Origin: Brevibacillus brevis
GTDB lineage: Bacteria > Bacillota > Bacilli > Brevibacillales > Brevibacillaceae
Direction: 5' to 3'
NCBI RefSeq assembly: GCF_001039275.2
Contig: NZ_CP030117.1
Coordinates: 1,633,501 to 1,697,500 of the forward strand
DNA length: 64,000 bases
Numbering within the stretch: the stretch's first letter is position 1; each line of letters opens with the position of its first letter. Positions 8,833 through 16,846 of the stretch are shown here, piece after piece. The notes below the pieces were generated by a model, which was not told where the DNA came from, did not search any database, and was given only the letters and a program-made list of their open reading frames with translations. Position numbers and translations under genes: made by a program.

Positions 8833-8861
8833 GATACAAACTGACATAAAAAAAGATACAA
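8833..8861. promoter_or_regulatory. Direct repeat GATACAA in the paiB/MocR intergenic region
   Basis: GATACAA occurs at 8833-8839 and again at 8855-8861, 22 bp apart (two helical turns), in the divergent promoter region. MocR/GabR proteins typically bind spaced direct repeats, so this is a candidate operator for the gene at 8896. That assignment is inference. Confidence 0.4.
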
Positions 8862-8895
8862 TAATAAACAAATATACATGTCAGAAGGAGTGCAA

Positions 8896-10275
8896 ATGAA
8901 AAATACCATTTTTACTTTCAAGGATAATTCTCCTAAATACAAACAAATCTACGAGAAATTTAAATCATTTATAGAACAAGGCGACATAAAGGCGGATGAG
9001 CCATTGCCCTCCATACGTCAACTTGCCGATTCCTTACATGTCAGCCGTAATACAACATTAATGGCGTATGAACAACTTGTTGCTGAAGGGTATATTCGTG
9101 GAGAAGGCCGAAAAGGTTATTTTGTAAATGAGTTAGAGCCCGTTTTATTTCAAGAGGCTCGCAGCTCTGCTACTCACAAGCAAAACGAGCCAGTACCATC
9201 TGTTCGCATTGATTTTCGCGCAGACGTCGTCGATCAAGCGCATTTCCCTTTAAAAACGTGGAGGAGGATATCGAATCAAGTATTAACGGAAAAGGACAGC
9301 TTTCGGTACGGGGAGCCTTTTGGTGAATGGAGCCTACGTGAGCAAATCGCAGCCTATTTACTCCAGTCTCGTGGGGTGAGAACTGAACCAGATGCCATCA
9401 TTATCGGAAGTAGTACCCAACAAATGCTTGTCTATCTCGGTCTTGTCCTGAAACATGATTTTTCTAGCATCATTGTAGAGGACCCTGGTTATGATGGTGC
9501 CAGGAAAGCTTTTCAATTAAATCGTTTTACACTGGAAACGTTACCCGTTTATGAGACAGGTGCGGATTTTTCACACTTGGAACATATGAAATCACGATTG
9601 ATATATGTGGCGCCGTCCCATCACAGTCCATATGGGGTAAGTATGCCCATTCAACAAAGGCATGCACTCATCCATTGGGCCAAAAACAGGCAAGGATATA
9701 TTATCGAAGACGATTATGATAGTGAATATCGCTATACCCAACAACCATTTCCGGCTCTCGCTTCCATCGATGCAACGAGAGTGATTTATCTCGGAAATTT
9801 CTCGAAATGCTTTCTGCCAGGAATTCGTTTAAGTTATATGGTGTTGCCACAGCCGCTTATCAACTGTTATAAAAATCAATTCGCCCATTTCGAGAGCACG
9901 ACTTCACTCCTTAGCCAATTCGCCATGGCGAAATTTATGGAGGAAGGGGAATGGAATCGCCATATTAAACGCATGCGTCTGGTTTATAAAAGAAAAATGC
10001 AGCACTTCGCTAGTGAATTAAGGAAGCATTTCAAACAACATATTTCTATCATTGGCGAGCAGTCTGGTTTGTACGTATTAGTCAAAGTACACGTGGAGCG
10101 TTCAGAAGAATGGCTCATTCAACAAGCTTCCCTTCAGGGAGTAAAAGTCTATCCGACTTCACTCTATTTCATTAAAAACAAAACCGATCACCCAATCGTC
10201 AAACTTGGTTTCAGTAATTTATCAACTGATGAAATCCAACTTGGTGTAAAGCTCTTAAAAAAGGCTTGGTTATAA
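8896..10275 (+). CDS. MocR/PdxR-type regulator (GntR wHTH fused to aminotransferase fold)
   Basis: The product has 459 residues from ATG 8896, which has AGAAGGAG 5 bp upstream; an ATG six codons earlier lies before that site and is not used. Residues about 8-75 form a GntR-type winged helix (PLPSIRQLADSLHVSRNTTLMAYEQL). A class-I aminotransferase-like domain follows with EDDYDSEYRY at about 270-280 and the PLP-binding lysine K304 in GNFSKCFLPG. Such proteins sense PLP or amino-acid adducts and regulate vitamin B6, GABA or transport genes. It is divergent from paiB, its likely target. Confidence 0.9.
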   Translation: MKNTIFTFKDNSPKYKQIYEKFKSFIEQGDIKADEPLPSIRQLADSLHVSRNTTLMAYEQLVAEGYIRGEGRKGYFVNELEPVLFQEARSSATHKQNEPVPSVRIDFRADVVDQAHFPLKTWRRISNQVLTEKDSFRYGEPFGEWSLREQIAAYLLQSRGVRTEPDAIIIGSSTQQMLVYLGLVLKHDFSSIIVEDPGYDGARKAFQLNRFTLETLPVYETGADFSHLEHMKSRLIYVAPSHHSPYGVSMPIQQRHALIHWAKNRQGYIIEDDYDSEYRYTQQPFPALASIDATRVIYLGNFSKCFLPGIRLSYMVLPQPLINCYKNQFAHFESTTSLLSQFAMAKFMEEGEWNRHIKRMRLVYKRKMQHFASELRKHFKQHISIIGEQSGLYVLVKVHVERSEEWLIQQASLQGVKVYPTSLYFIKNKTDHPIVKLGFSNLSTDEIQLGVKLLKKAWL

Positions 10276-10386
10276 AAAAGCTTTTAAGCGGGGATAAACA
10301 CCCAAGCTGGTAAGAGAAAAAAGAAGAAATAAGCGAAAGTCTTTGGGATACCAACCGAAGCGCAATGGAAAAAAAGAAACCTGCCT
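10276..10386. other. Non-coding gap, first part
   Basis: I see no gene, terminator with a T tract or clear promoter in this stretch after the MocR gene; it leads into the structured repeat at 10387. Confidence 0.5.
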
Positions 10387-10530
10387 TTAGCGTCCACCTC
10401 TGAAATACTTCGCAGAGGCGCGACTTTGGACGCGGGTTTATTTTTTTTCATGGAGCTGGGCAGGGATGACCCCTTAGGAGGTAGCCCAAGAACTTGAGCG
10501 TTTTCTTCTTTTTTCTCCCCACCACCAAAG
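10387..10530. repeat. Structured intergenic repeat, family 2, copy a
   Basis: This ~140-bp segment is also found, diverged, at 19731-19870. GCGTCC (10390-10395) pairs with GGACGC (10428-10433) and, nested inside, CCTCTG (10397-10402) pairs with CAGAGG (10413-10418). Downstream the shared landmarks are CATGGAG, a run of C opposed by GG.GG, and GAGCGTTTTCTTCT. In copy b the inner stem keeps pairing despite changed loop bases. It could be a structured RNA or a non-autonomous mobile element. I do not recognise it. Confidence 0.6.
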
Positions 10531-10543
10531 GCTCGATTTAGAC

Positions 10544-10583
10544 CAAAAAAATAAAGGCTTCACTGAAAAATCAGCGAAGCCTT
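10544..10583 (-). terminator. Terminator of the amidohydrolase gene at 10597
   Basis: Read on the minus strand, AAGGCTTC (10583-10576) pairs with GAAGCCTT (10561-10554) and is followed by TATTTTTTT. Confidence 0.8.
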
Positions 10584-10596
10584 CGTATCCACATGA

Positions 10597-11835
10597 CTAC
10601 TTTGTTTCTTCCATTTTCTCCAAAGCACCATGCACAATTTTCCCTTTAAACATGACAGCAGCCCGACGAGATTTTCTCGCAATCGCTTCCGCAGAGCAGG
10701 AGCTTTCTGCAAACACGATGCTTGCCTCGTCGCCAACCTTTGGCCATGCGCGGTTGCCATCTTTATCGAGCGTTGTTTTTCCTCCGGTGATGAAGTACAA
10801 GGATTGCACCAATGATTTCTCATCGACCCAACGGTAGCGCTCGACCAGACGGTTTAGCTTATCCAGCATATCGCCTGTGCCATATGGCGACCACGAATCG
10901 TAGAAACCATCGTAACCAAGCGCGACATGTACGCCTTTGGCATGAAGCATCGGAACAGGTGGCATCGCCCGATTAATCGGGACTGTCGTCATGATCATCG
11001 TTCCCAGTTGGGACAATCGGTCTGCCATGTCCGAGCTTTCCTCCATCGACACATCTCCGAGCGCAAAGGCATGACTGATCGCCATACGGTTCTGCCAGCC
11101 AGCTTCCTCGGTCAGATCGAGCAGTCTTTTGATCGTATAGAAGCCGAGTGTCCCCGGATCATGCAGGTGAATATCGACATCCGCATCTGCTTCTACCGCA
11201 ATGTCCATCATTTCACGCAAGGAGCCTTCCAATTCATTATCAATCCCAGCCGGGTCCAAGCCCCCAACCAGTGTAGCGCCTTCCTTCATCGCTTGTCTCA
11301 TCAAGGAGCTTGCTTGTGTGCGCAGGAGCCCCTGCTGCGGGAAAGCAACGATTTCATACGTCAGGCGATCGCTGTACTCTTCCAGGGCTGTACGCACACC
11401 CTCCAGGTTTTTCAGGCCGATGTAAGGATCGATGTTGACGTGTGTACGCACATGTGTGGCACCGCCTTTGATATGGAGCTGGAGCATTGCTTGTGCACGT
11501 TCTTTGGTCGTCCCTGTCATCAGCGGCATTTCTTTTGCTTCGAACTCCAAGCGATCGATCAGTTTTTTCGGAGGAAGGCAGGATTTCCAGGTTGCGCCCG
11601 CATACGTTTTGTCCAGATGATTATGCTTTTCAACAAAAGAGGGGAGGGCCAATAAACCTTTTGCATCTTCTTGCGGTAAAGTGGTGTCGAGTGGTTCGTT
11701 CGCCGAAACGATCTCTGCGATTTTGCCGTCTTCGATTTTCAAATGACAGATTTCTGAGATTGTGTGAAAGACGCCGTCTTCCCCCGTTTCAAATCCTTTA
11801 TCGAGACGTACGTTGGTTAACCAAAAAGCTTGCAT
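10597..11835 (-). CDS. Cytosine-deaminase-like amidohydrolase
   Basis: This 412-residue metal-dependent hydrolase starts at ATG 11835 (a GTG directly before it is an alternative) behind AAAGGG. Amidohydrolase landmarks in order are HNH in EKHNHLDKTY (His 71 and 73), THVRTHVNIDP, the catalytic-type HLHDPG, SHAFALG and a late aspartate in ALGYDGF. The layout fits the CodA/CDA subgroup acting on cyclic amidines or pterin- or pyrimidine-like rings, but the substrate is not known. It is a close paralogue of the gene at 23433. Its promoter carries the same 21-bp tandem operator as the neighbouring amidohydrolase and three binding-protein promoters, so it belongs to that proposed regulon. Confidence 0.88.
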   Translation of the reverse strand: MQAFWLTNVRLDKGFETGEDGVFHTISEICHLKIEDGKIAEIVSANEPLDTTLPQEDAKGLLALPSFVEKHNHLDKTYAGATWKSCLPPKKLIDRLEFEAKEMPLMTGTTKERAQAMLQLHIKGGATHVRTHVNIDPYIGLKNLEGVRTALEEYSDRLTYEIVAFPQQGLLRTQASSLMRQAMKEGATLVGGLDPAGIDNELEGSLREMMDIAVEADADVDIHLHDPGTLGFYTIKRLLDLTEEAGWQNRMAISHAFALGDVSMEESSDMADRLSQLGTMIMTTVPINRAMPPVPMLHAKGVHVALGYDGFYDSWSPYGTGDMLDKLNRLVERYRWVDEKSLVQSLYFITGGKTTLDKDGNRAWPKVGDEASIVFAESSCSAEAIARKSRRAAVMFKGKIVHGALEKMEETK

Positions 11836-11903
11836 CACTAGAAATCAGCCCTTTCTCTATCTTGCAAGTAGTGGATGAGAGTCCAGTCTAGCTGTCTCTA
11901 TTA

Positions 11904-11966
11904 ATTGTAGTGAATATTTCGAACAAGGTTGTTCATCTTTTTTACTAGTTTTTGCATGATCTTTAC
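11904..11966 (-). promoter_or_regulatory. 21-bp tandem operator plus -10 for the amidohydrolase at 10597
   Basis: On the minus strand two head-to-tail 21-bp units (11966-11946 and 11945-11925), each starting GTAAA and with TG at positions 11-12, are followed by 15 nt and the -10 TACAAT (11909-11904). There is no TTGACA-like -35; the second unit covers that place, which suggests activation by the bound protein. The total layout is 63 bp, the same as at 12002, 19938 and 25365. Confidence 0.7.
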
Positions 11967-12001
11967 GTATTGCTTGGAATCTTGCCTGTTTTCGAAAAGG
12001 A

Positions 12002-12064
12002 GTAAAGATTGTGCAAATACACGTAAAGGTTTTGAAACAAATTTTACAGAATATTTCCTATAAT
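12002..12064 (+). promoter_or_regulatory. 21-bp tandem operator plus -10 for the amidohydrolase at 12124
   Basis: Two 21-bp units begin GTAAAG at 12002 and 12023. After 15 nt comes a perfect TATAAT at 12059-12064. This is the mirror partner of the site at 11904-11966, 35 bp away, so the two amidohydrolases are divergently controlled by paired copies of one operator. Confidence 0.72.
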
Positions 12065-12123
12065 GACAAAGGATACAATGGAGTGGAGAGGCCGGAACGA
12101 GAAGAAGAGTAGGGAGGGTCATC

Positions 12124-13593
12124 ATGAAAAAGAAAATAACCGCAAAATATGTCATCGGTTTTGACGGCGAAGATCATGTGATTATCAAAGATGGGGAAGT
12201 CGTTTACGAGAATGACACCATTGTGTATGTGGGGCACCATTTTGATGGCGAGGTAGATGAAGTGATCGATGCTGGCAATGCAGTAGTCAGCCCAGGCTTC
12301 ATTGACCTGAATGCGTTGGGTGACATTGATCACGACATCGTACATCTGGAGCAAGCTTCTGCGAGAAACAAAAATATGCTCTGGTCGGAAGACTACTACC
12401 GCAAAGGCTACCATGAGGTAATGACACCTGAGGAAGAGGCGTTCAAATCCCTTTTCGCCTACAGCCAACTGATTCTAAATGGGGTAACGACAGCCATGCC
12501 GATTACATCCGTCTTCTACAAGCGCTGGGCGGAAACGTATGAGGAGCTGGCAGCAGCAGCCGATCATGCAGGACGCTTGGGATTGCGTATGTACATGGGG
12601 CCGAGCTATCAGTCCGGTATGCGCGTCGTGAAGGCAAACGGAGAAATCGAGGTACTGTGGAACGAAGCAGAAGGACAAGCAGGTTTGGAGCGGGCTGTCC
12701 AATTTGTCAAAGATTTCGATGGGGCTCACAACGGACTCATCCGTGGAATGCTGGCGCCAGAGCGAATCGAGTCACAGTCTGTAGAGAACCTGATCAACAC
12801 AAAGCGCTACAGTGAGGAGCTCGGATGTCCCATCCGTCTGCATGCCGCACAAGGTCTCTATGAATATACGGAAATCCATCGTCGTCACAACAAATCACCG
12901 ATTCAGTTCCTGAATGAGATTGGCTTCCTCGGAAAGAAAACGGCAATTCCGCACGCACATTTCATTCCAGGCTTTAGTAAAGCAAAATTCGGAGAGGGAG
13001 ACGATTTGGCGATCCTCCAAGAGACAGGTACGACCGTGATTCACTGCCCGCTCGTAGTTGGTCGCCACGGTGAGGCACTCGAATCGTTTGCCCGTTACAA
13101 ACGCCGGGGCGTCAATATCGCGATTGGAACCGATACGTTCCCGCCTGACTTCATCCAAAACATTCGCACAGCCAGCATGCTGTCCCGTTTGGTGGAAGGC
13201 GATGTCGCGGATTCCAGCTACGCGGATATTTACCGCGCAGCAACATTGGGCGGCGCACGTTTCCTTGGCAGAGATGATCTGGGACGATTGGCGCCGGGGG
13301 CAAAAGCAGATATCATTGCCATCGATCTGGACGGTTTCCACATGGGTGCGGTTGATGATCCAATCCGTACAATCATTACGTGTGGCTCAGGTCGTGATGT
13401 GAAGCTCTCAATCATAGCTGGACGCACCGTAATGAAAGACCGCCTCCTGCCAGGAGTTGATCTGGAAGAGATCAAAGCAAAGGGACAGCGTTACTTTGAC
13501 AAGATGCGTCTGGGCTACGTAGAGCGCGACTATCAACAACTGGGCGAAAAAGAGCTGTTCAAGCCTTCTTTCCCAATCGTGAGCAAACCATAG
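12124..13593 (+). CDS. SsnA/AtzA-type amidohydrolase lacking the HxH metal motif
   Basis: The product has 489 residues from ATG 12124 (AGGGAGGGTC in front). It follows the chlorohydrolase/aminohydrolase pattern: SPGFID at 56-61, IRLHAAQG, IPHAHFIPG, VIHCPLVVGRHG, IAIGTDTFPPD, then ATLGGARFLGRDDLGRLAPGAKADIIAID. However, where family members have HxH after GFID, this protein has N63-A-L65. Two of the usual metal ligands are therefore absent, while the later His and Asp residues are kept. It may belong to a subgroup with altered metal binding or a non-catalytic role. Its promoter has the shared 21-bp tandem operator. Convergent with the SDR gene. Confidence 0.85.
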   Translation: MKKKITAKYVIGFDGEDHVIIKDGEVVYENDTIVYVGHHFDGEVDEVIDAGNAVVSPGFIDLNALGDIDHDIVHLEQASARNKNMLWSEDYYRKGYHEVMTPEEEAFKSLFAYSQLILNGVTTAMPITSVFYKRWAETYEELAAAADHAGRLGLRMYMGPSYQSGMRVVKANGEIEVLWNEAEGQAGLERAVQFVKDFDGAHNGLIRGMLAPERIESQSVENLINTKRYSEELGCPIRLHAAQGLYEYTEIHRRHNKSPIQFLNEIGFLGKKTAIPHAHFIPGFSKAKFGEGDDLAILQETGTTVIHCPLVVGRHGEALESFARYKRRGVNIAIGTDTFPPDFIQNIRTASMLSRLVEGDVADSSYADIYRAATLGGARFLGRDDLGRLAPGAKADIIAIDLDGFHMGAVDDPIRTIITCGSGRDVKLSIIAGRTVMKDRLLPGVDLEEIKAKGQRYFDKMRLGYVERDYQQLGEKELFKPSFPIVSKP

Positions 13594-13609
13594 ATTGAAC
13601 AAAAAGAAG

Positions 13610-13648
13610 AAGCACAATCTGCTAGAAGCGGCGGATTGTGCTTTTTTA
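13610..13648. terminator. Bidirectional terminator between amidohydrolase and SDR
   Basis: AAGCACAATC (13610-13619) pairs with GATTGTGCTT (13634-13643), followed by TTTT on the plus strand; the A-rich upstream flank gives T residues on the minus strand. Confidence 0.8.
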
Positions 13649-13649
13649 C

Positions 13650-14432
13650 TTACCGGATGAACCCGCCTTCGGAATGCATAATCTGTCCAGTGATCCACTC
13701 CGCTTCGTCACTTGCTAGAAAAGCGACAAGACGTGCTGCATCCTCGGGCTGTCCGATCCGTCCCAAAGGAAATCGCTGCAACATGTTTTGTCTGATCTCT
13801 TCGTTTATCCAGCCTGAATCGGTGGGCCCAGGATTTACAGCATTGACGGTAATCCCTCGTGTAGCCACTTCGGCAGCCAGTGTCGTCGTAAGAGCATCTA
13901 CGGCTCCTTTTGTTGCGGCATACGCGATCTCGCCGACCATCGGGCCTTTGGACTGACCAGATGTCATGTTGATGATTCGGCCTCCGCGCTGTTGAGTGAA
14001 GCGACGTGCAAATTCCACACTGAGCATGGTGGTTGCCCGCACATTGATGGCATAATGTGCGTCCAAACTGGCCATATCCAGTGCTTCATAGCCGTCATTT
14101 GTCGAGTAGCAAGCGTTGTTGACGAGGATGCTTGGTTCGCCCAGTTGTGCTGTAGCTGCGTCGAGCACCTCCTTGTAGGCATCAGGCTGTGACAGGTCGA
14201 TCTCGATCCCGGCACATCTGACTCCGTAGCGTCTGATCTCTTCCTGCAAGATTGCGGGTTCATCCTTTTGCATCCCATACGCCATGGAGTGGTCATAGGC
14301 GGTCCAATACGTATGGAAAATATCGGCACCGTGTGAGGCCAGCATTTGACAGATAGCAGCCCCAATCCCTTGAAGGCGGCTGGCACCTGTTACAATGGCA
14401 ATCTTTCCGTGCAAACGAAGGTGCGTGGTCAC
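13650..14432 (-). CDS. Short-chain dehydrogenase/reductase (SDR)
   Basis: This 260-residue NAD(P)-dependent oxidoreductase starts at GTG 14432 with GAGGAGGG six bp upstream. Classical SDR features are the dinucleotide loop TGASRLQGIGAAI near residue 16, NNAC at about 110, the catalytic serine in MTSGQSKG, the Y-A-A-T-K active site, and NPGPTDSGW. The glycine loop is written TGASRLQGIG, with two extra residues compared with TGxxxGIG, as in the 3-ketoacyl-ACP reductase-like YvrD/FabG side group. Substrate unknown. It is convergent with the amidohydrolase at 12124 and divergent from the aminotransferase at 14664. Confidence 0.87.
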   Translation of the reverse strand: MTTHLRLHGKIAIVTGASRLQGIGAAICQMLASHGADIFHTYWTAYDHSMAYGMQKDEPAILQEEIRRYGVRCAGIEIDLSQPDAYKEVLDAATAQLGEPSILVNNACYSTNDGYEALDMASLDAHYAINVRATTMLSVEFARRFTQQRGGRIINMTSGQSKGPMVGEIAYAATKGAVDALTTTLAAEVATRGITVNAVNPGPTDSGWINEEIRQNMLQRFPLGRIGQPEDAARLVAFLASDEAEWITGQIMHSEGGFIR

Positions 14433-14521
14433 ACATATCCCTCCTCATTCTGTCCCTATACATTCTTTTCGGGATACCTATTCCTTTCATCCTGCATACG
14501 AAGTAAAAAATCAGTCACGAA

Positions 14522-14536
14522 AATTTTACGAAGTTT
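14522..14536. promoter_or_regulatory. Weak CodY-box-like sequence upstream of the aminotransferase
   Basis: AATTTTACGAAGTTT matches 11 of 15 positions of the CodY consensus AATTTTCWGAAAATT. CodY represses branched-chain amino-acid genes in related bacteria, so control is plausible, but the match is loose. Confidence 0.25.
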
Positions 14537-14663
14537 TCGCTAAATAACCATAAATTGTAGAGGGAGGAGAAACTTACGCTGGAAATCATGCAAAATTGTT
14601 GCTATTTTGTATATATAGGAAGTTGTTCAAATCGTGGATTTAATACTAAGGGAGATGTAGAAG

Positions 14664-15737
14664 ATGGAGTGTCAGTTAACAATTACCCGGACAGAACAGA
14701 AAAAAGAGAAACCAGCATCTGACAAGCTGGGGTTCGGTGTTCATTTTACCGATCATATGTTCACCATGGATTATACAGAAGGTAAAGGATGGCATGATCC
14801 ACAAATCGTTCCTTACTCTCCGCTGACATTGGACCCGGCAGCAATGGTGTTCCATTACGGGCAAGCTGTATTTGAGGGCTTGAAAGCTTATCGCAATCAA
14901 GAGGGCAAGGTTCGCTTGTTCCGTCCTGATCAAAATTTCAAGCGTATGAACCGTTCATTGGAGCGTATGAGCATGCCGTTGATCGACGAGGAATTCATGG
15001 TCGAGGCATTGAAACAGCTGGTGGCCGTAGATAAAGAATGGATTCCAACAGAAAGCGGACAGTCTCTCTACATTCGTCCCTTCGTAATCGCGACAGAGCC
15101 ATGCTTTGGTGTCCGCGCTTCGCATACGTACAAATTGGTGATTGTGCTCTCCCCAGTTGGAGCGTACTATGCGGGTGGCATGAAGCCCGTAAAAATTTAC
15201 GTAGAAAACAACTATGTGCGTGCGGTAAGAGGCGGAACAGGAAACGCTAAAGTGGCAGGTAACTACGCAGGCAGTCTGAAAGCACAAGTGGAAGCAAAAG
15301 AAAAAGGCTATGAGCAAGTGCTGTGGCTCGATGGCGTTGAGAATAAATATATTGAAGAAGTAGGCAGCATGAACGTGTTCTTCAAGGTAAAAGGGGAAGT
15401 GTGGACCCCAGCATTGAACGGTAGCATCCTGGAGGGGATCACGAGAGATTCGACCATCCAATTGCTTAAGGACTGGGGAATTCCAGTCGTAGAGAAGCGG
15501 ATTTCCATGGAAGACCTGCATACTGCTTACGTCAACGGTGAGCTGGAAGAAGCATTCGGTACCGGAACAGCGGCTGTTATTTCCCCAGTAGGTGATCTGA
15601 ACTGGAACGGACATCAGATGATCATTAACGGTGAAAAAACAGGGGAATTGACCACGAGACTGTACGACGAGATGACAGGAATCCAGTACGGTGATCGTGA
15701 AGACAAGTTTGGGTGGTCGGTAGAAGTAACAGAATAA
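14664..15737 (+). CDS. ilvE: Branched-chain amino-acid aminotransferase (type II)
   Basis: This 357-residue PLP enzyme moves the amino group between glutamate and the 2-oxo acids of Leu, Ile and Val. The start at 14664 follows AAGGGAGATGTAGAAG. The fold-type IV features are [17 protein letters not shown] (62-77), [10 protein letters not shown] (136-145) and the PLP-lysine K196 in [14 protein letters not shown], with [16 protein letters not shown] near the end. The long N-terminal extension and length are typical of the eukaryote-like type II branch. It is monocistronic, followed by a strong terminator, and distant from the ilv-leu operon at 54151, whose products it would complete. Confidence 0.93.
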   Translation: MECQLTITRTEQKKEKPASDKLGFGVHFTDHMFTMDYTEGKGWHDPQIVPYSPLTLDPAAMVFHYGQAVFEGLKAYRNQEGKVRLFRPDQNFKRMNRSLERMSMPLIDEEFMVEALKQLVAVDKEWIPTESGQSLYIRPFVIATEPCFGVRASHTYKLVIVLSPVGAYYAGGMKPVKIYVENNYVRAVRGGTGNAKVAGNYAGSLKAQVEAKEKGYEQVLWLDGVENKYIEEVGSMNVFFKVKGEVWTPALNGSILEGITRDSTIQLLKDWGIPVVEKRISMEDLHTAYVNGELEEAFGTGTAAVISPVGDLNWNGHQMIINGEKTGELTTRLYDEMTGIQYGDREDKFGWSVEVTE

Positions 15738-15755
15738 TCACGCCAGTGAAACAAG

Positions 15756-15798
15756 AGGCATAGTCTTCTCTTTTTCGAAAGAGGGCTATGCCTTTTTT
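15756..15798 (+). terminator. Terminator of the aminotransferase gene
   Basis: AGGCATAG (15756-15763) and CTATGCCT (15786-15793) enclose a further A/T-rich stem and run into TTTTT. Confidence 0.85.
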
Positions 15799-16040
15799 GA
15801 TTCGGTATTTCTCACTTATTCATTATCGTGGTCTCGGGGATATATAGCCTCCCAATGATTCTTATGCCTAATCATTGGCGCACCCCTTTGTTCATTAGTC
15901 AATTTACTTTACTACATTTCGACGCCATCGGGTCAACCTGTCGAGCTTGCTACAAGCCGGAGAAGGAACACTCAATTTCGTGCAGGTACTGGCAAGTCGC
16001 AGTATTTTACCTATTGACAGCGTTTGTGTAAAATATTACC
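15799..16040. other. Intergenic region upstream of fadR
   Basis: No gene is visible. It holds a perfect 9-bp inverted repeat, CCAATGATT (15852-15860) and AATCATTGG (15870-15878), of unknown purpose, and a TTGACA -35-like hexamer at 16014-16019. The matching -10 is unclear (TATTAC at 16034 is too close). Confidence 0.4.
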
Positions 16041-16061
16041 TTTTGTGGTAATACCACAAAA
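16041..16061. promoter_or_regulatory. FadR/GntR-type operator in front of fadR
   Basis: A perfect palindrome has arms TTTTGTGGT and ACCACAAAA around AAT. Its core TGGTAATACCA fits the FadR-subfamily pattern TnGTnnnACnA exactly. It starts 22 bp after the end of a TTGACA hexamer and 43 bp before the end of the leader, so bound repressor would cover the promoter or start site. Autoregulation by the adjacent gene is the simplest reading. Confidence 0.7.
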
Positions 16062-16103
16062 ATTTGTTGTAGGACCAAGGGCCAGCAGCGTAGGGAGGCG
16101 ACA

Positions 16104-16820
16104 ATGACATTGGAGAAAAAAGGGGGAAAGAAAGAACGGTCGTCGGATCAAATTGAGATGAAGTTAATCAAGGCCATTTTGACTCGAGAGTACCCTACAG
16201 GAAGTACGCTGCGGCCAGAACGGGAGTTGGCAGAGTACTACGGGGTAGGTCGGCCAACCGTTAGAGAAGCATTGCAACGTTTGGAAAGGGATGGCTGGAT
16301 CACTGTGCGAAAAGGACATCCGGCAATTGTCAACGATTATTGGCATCAAGGCAATGTAATGACCCTTGTCCATATCATTCAAAACCACGAAGATGTTACG
16401 GATGAGTTTATTTCGTACTTGCTGGAACTGCGGATATCGTTGGCGCCTGCTTACATTCGTAACGCGGTTGCTGCTCATCAGCCGAAGGTAGTCGCATTGC
16501 TTGCCAATCTCGATCAACTGAAACCTGATGCTGATGGTTACGCAGCGTTTGACTGGGAGCTCCAGAAAAATCTGACGAGGCTTTCCCCAAATCCTATCTA
16601 TTTACTGATTGTAAACAGTTTTGATTCCTTTTACTTAAAAATGGCGAGAAAGTATTTTTCCATCCCGGAACACCGCGAGGCATCTTGGCATTATTATCAT
16701 GAATTGTTGAATGTCGCTTTACAGGGAGATTACATCGAAGCAGAGCGTGTAGCCAGAAAGGCAATGGAAAACAGTTTGGAGCTGTGGAGAAACCGAACCA
16801 AGTTGGAACAAGACAAGTGA
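16104..16820 (+). CDS. fadR: FadR-type GntR transcriptional regulator
   Basis: The product has 238 residues, almost exactly the length of E. coli FadR, from ATG 16104 after GGGAGGCGAC. Residues about 15-80 form the GntR winged helix (LRPERELAEYYGVGRPTVREALQRLERDGWITV). The C-terminal part follows enterobacterial FadR rather than generic GntR proteins: NDYWHQGN after the wing, NPIYLLIVN and KYFSIPEHREASWHYYHEL in the acyl-CoA-binding bundle. In that family long-chain acyl-CoA releases the DNA. The coupled gene at 16847 is a fatty-acid-hydroxylase relative, which fits a lipid signal. The Bacillus protein called FadR is an unrelated TetR member. Confidence 0.82.
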   Translation: MTLEKKGGKKERSSDQIEMKLIKAILTREYPTGSTLRPERELAEYYGVGRPTVREALQRLERDGWITVRKGHPAIVNDYWHQGNVMTLVHIIQNHEDVTDEFISYLLELRISLAPAYIRNAVAAHQPKVVALLANLDQLKPDADGYAAFDWELQKNLTRLSPNPIYLLIVNSFDSFYLKMARKYFSIPEHREASWHYYHELLNVALQGDYIEAERVARKAMENSLELWRNRTKLEQDK

Positions 16821-16846
16821 AGGAGCACAAGAGGAGGGCGGTTCTG

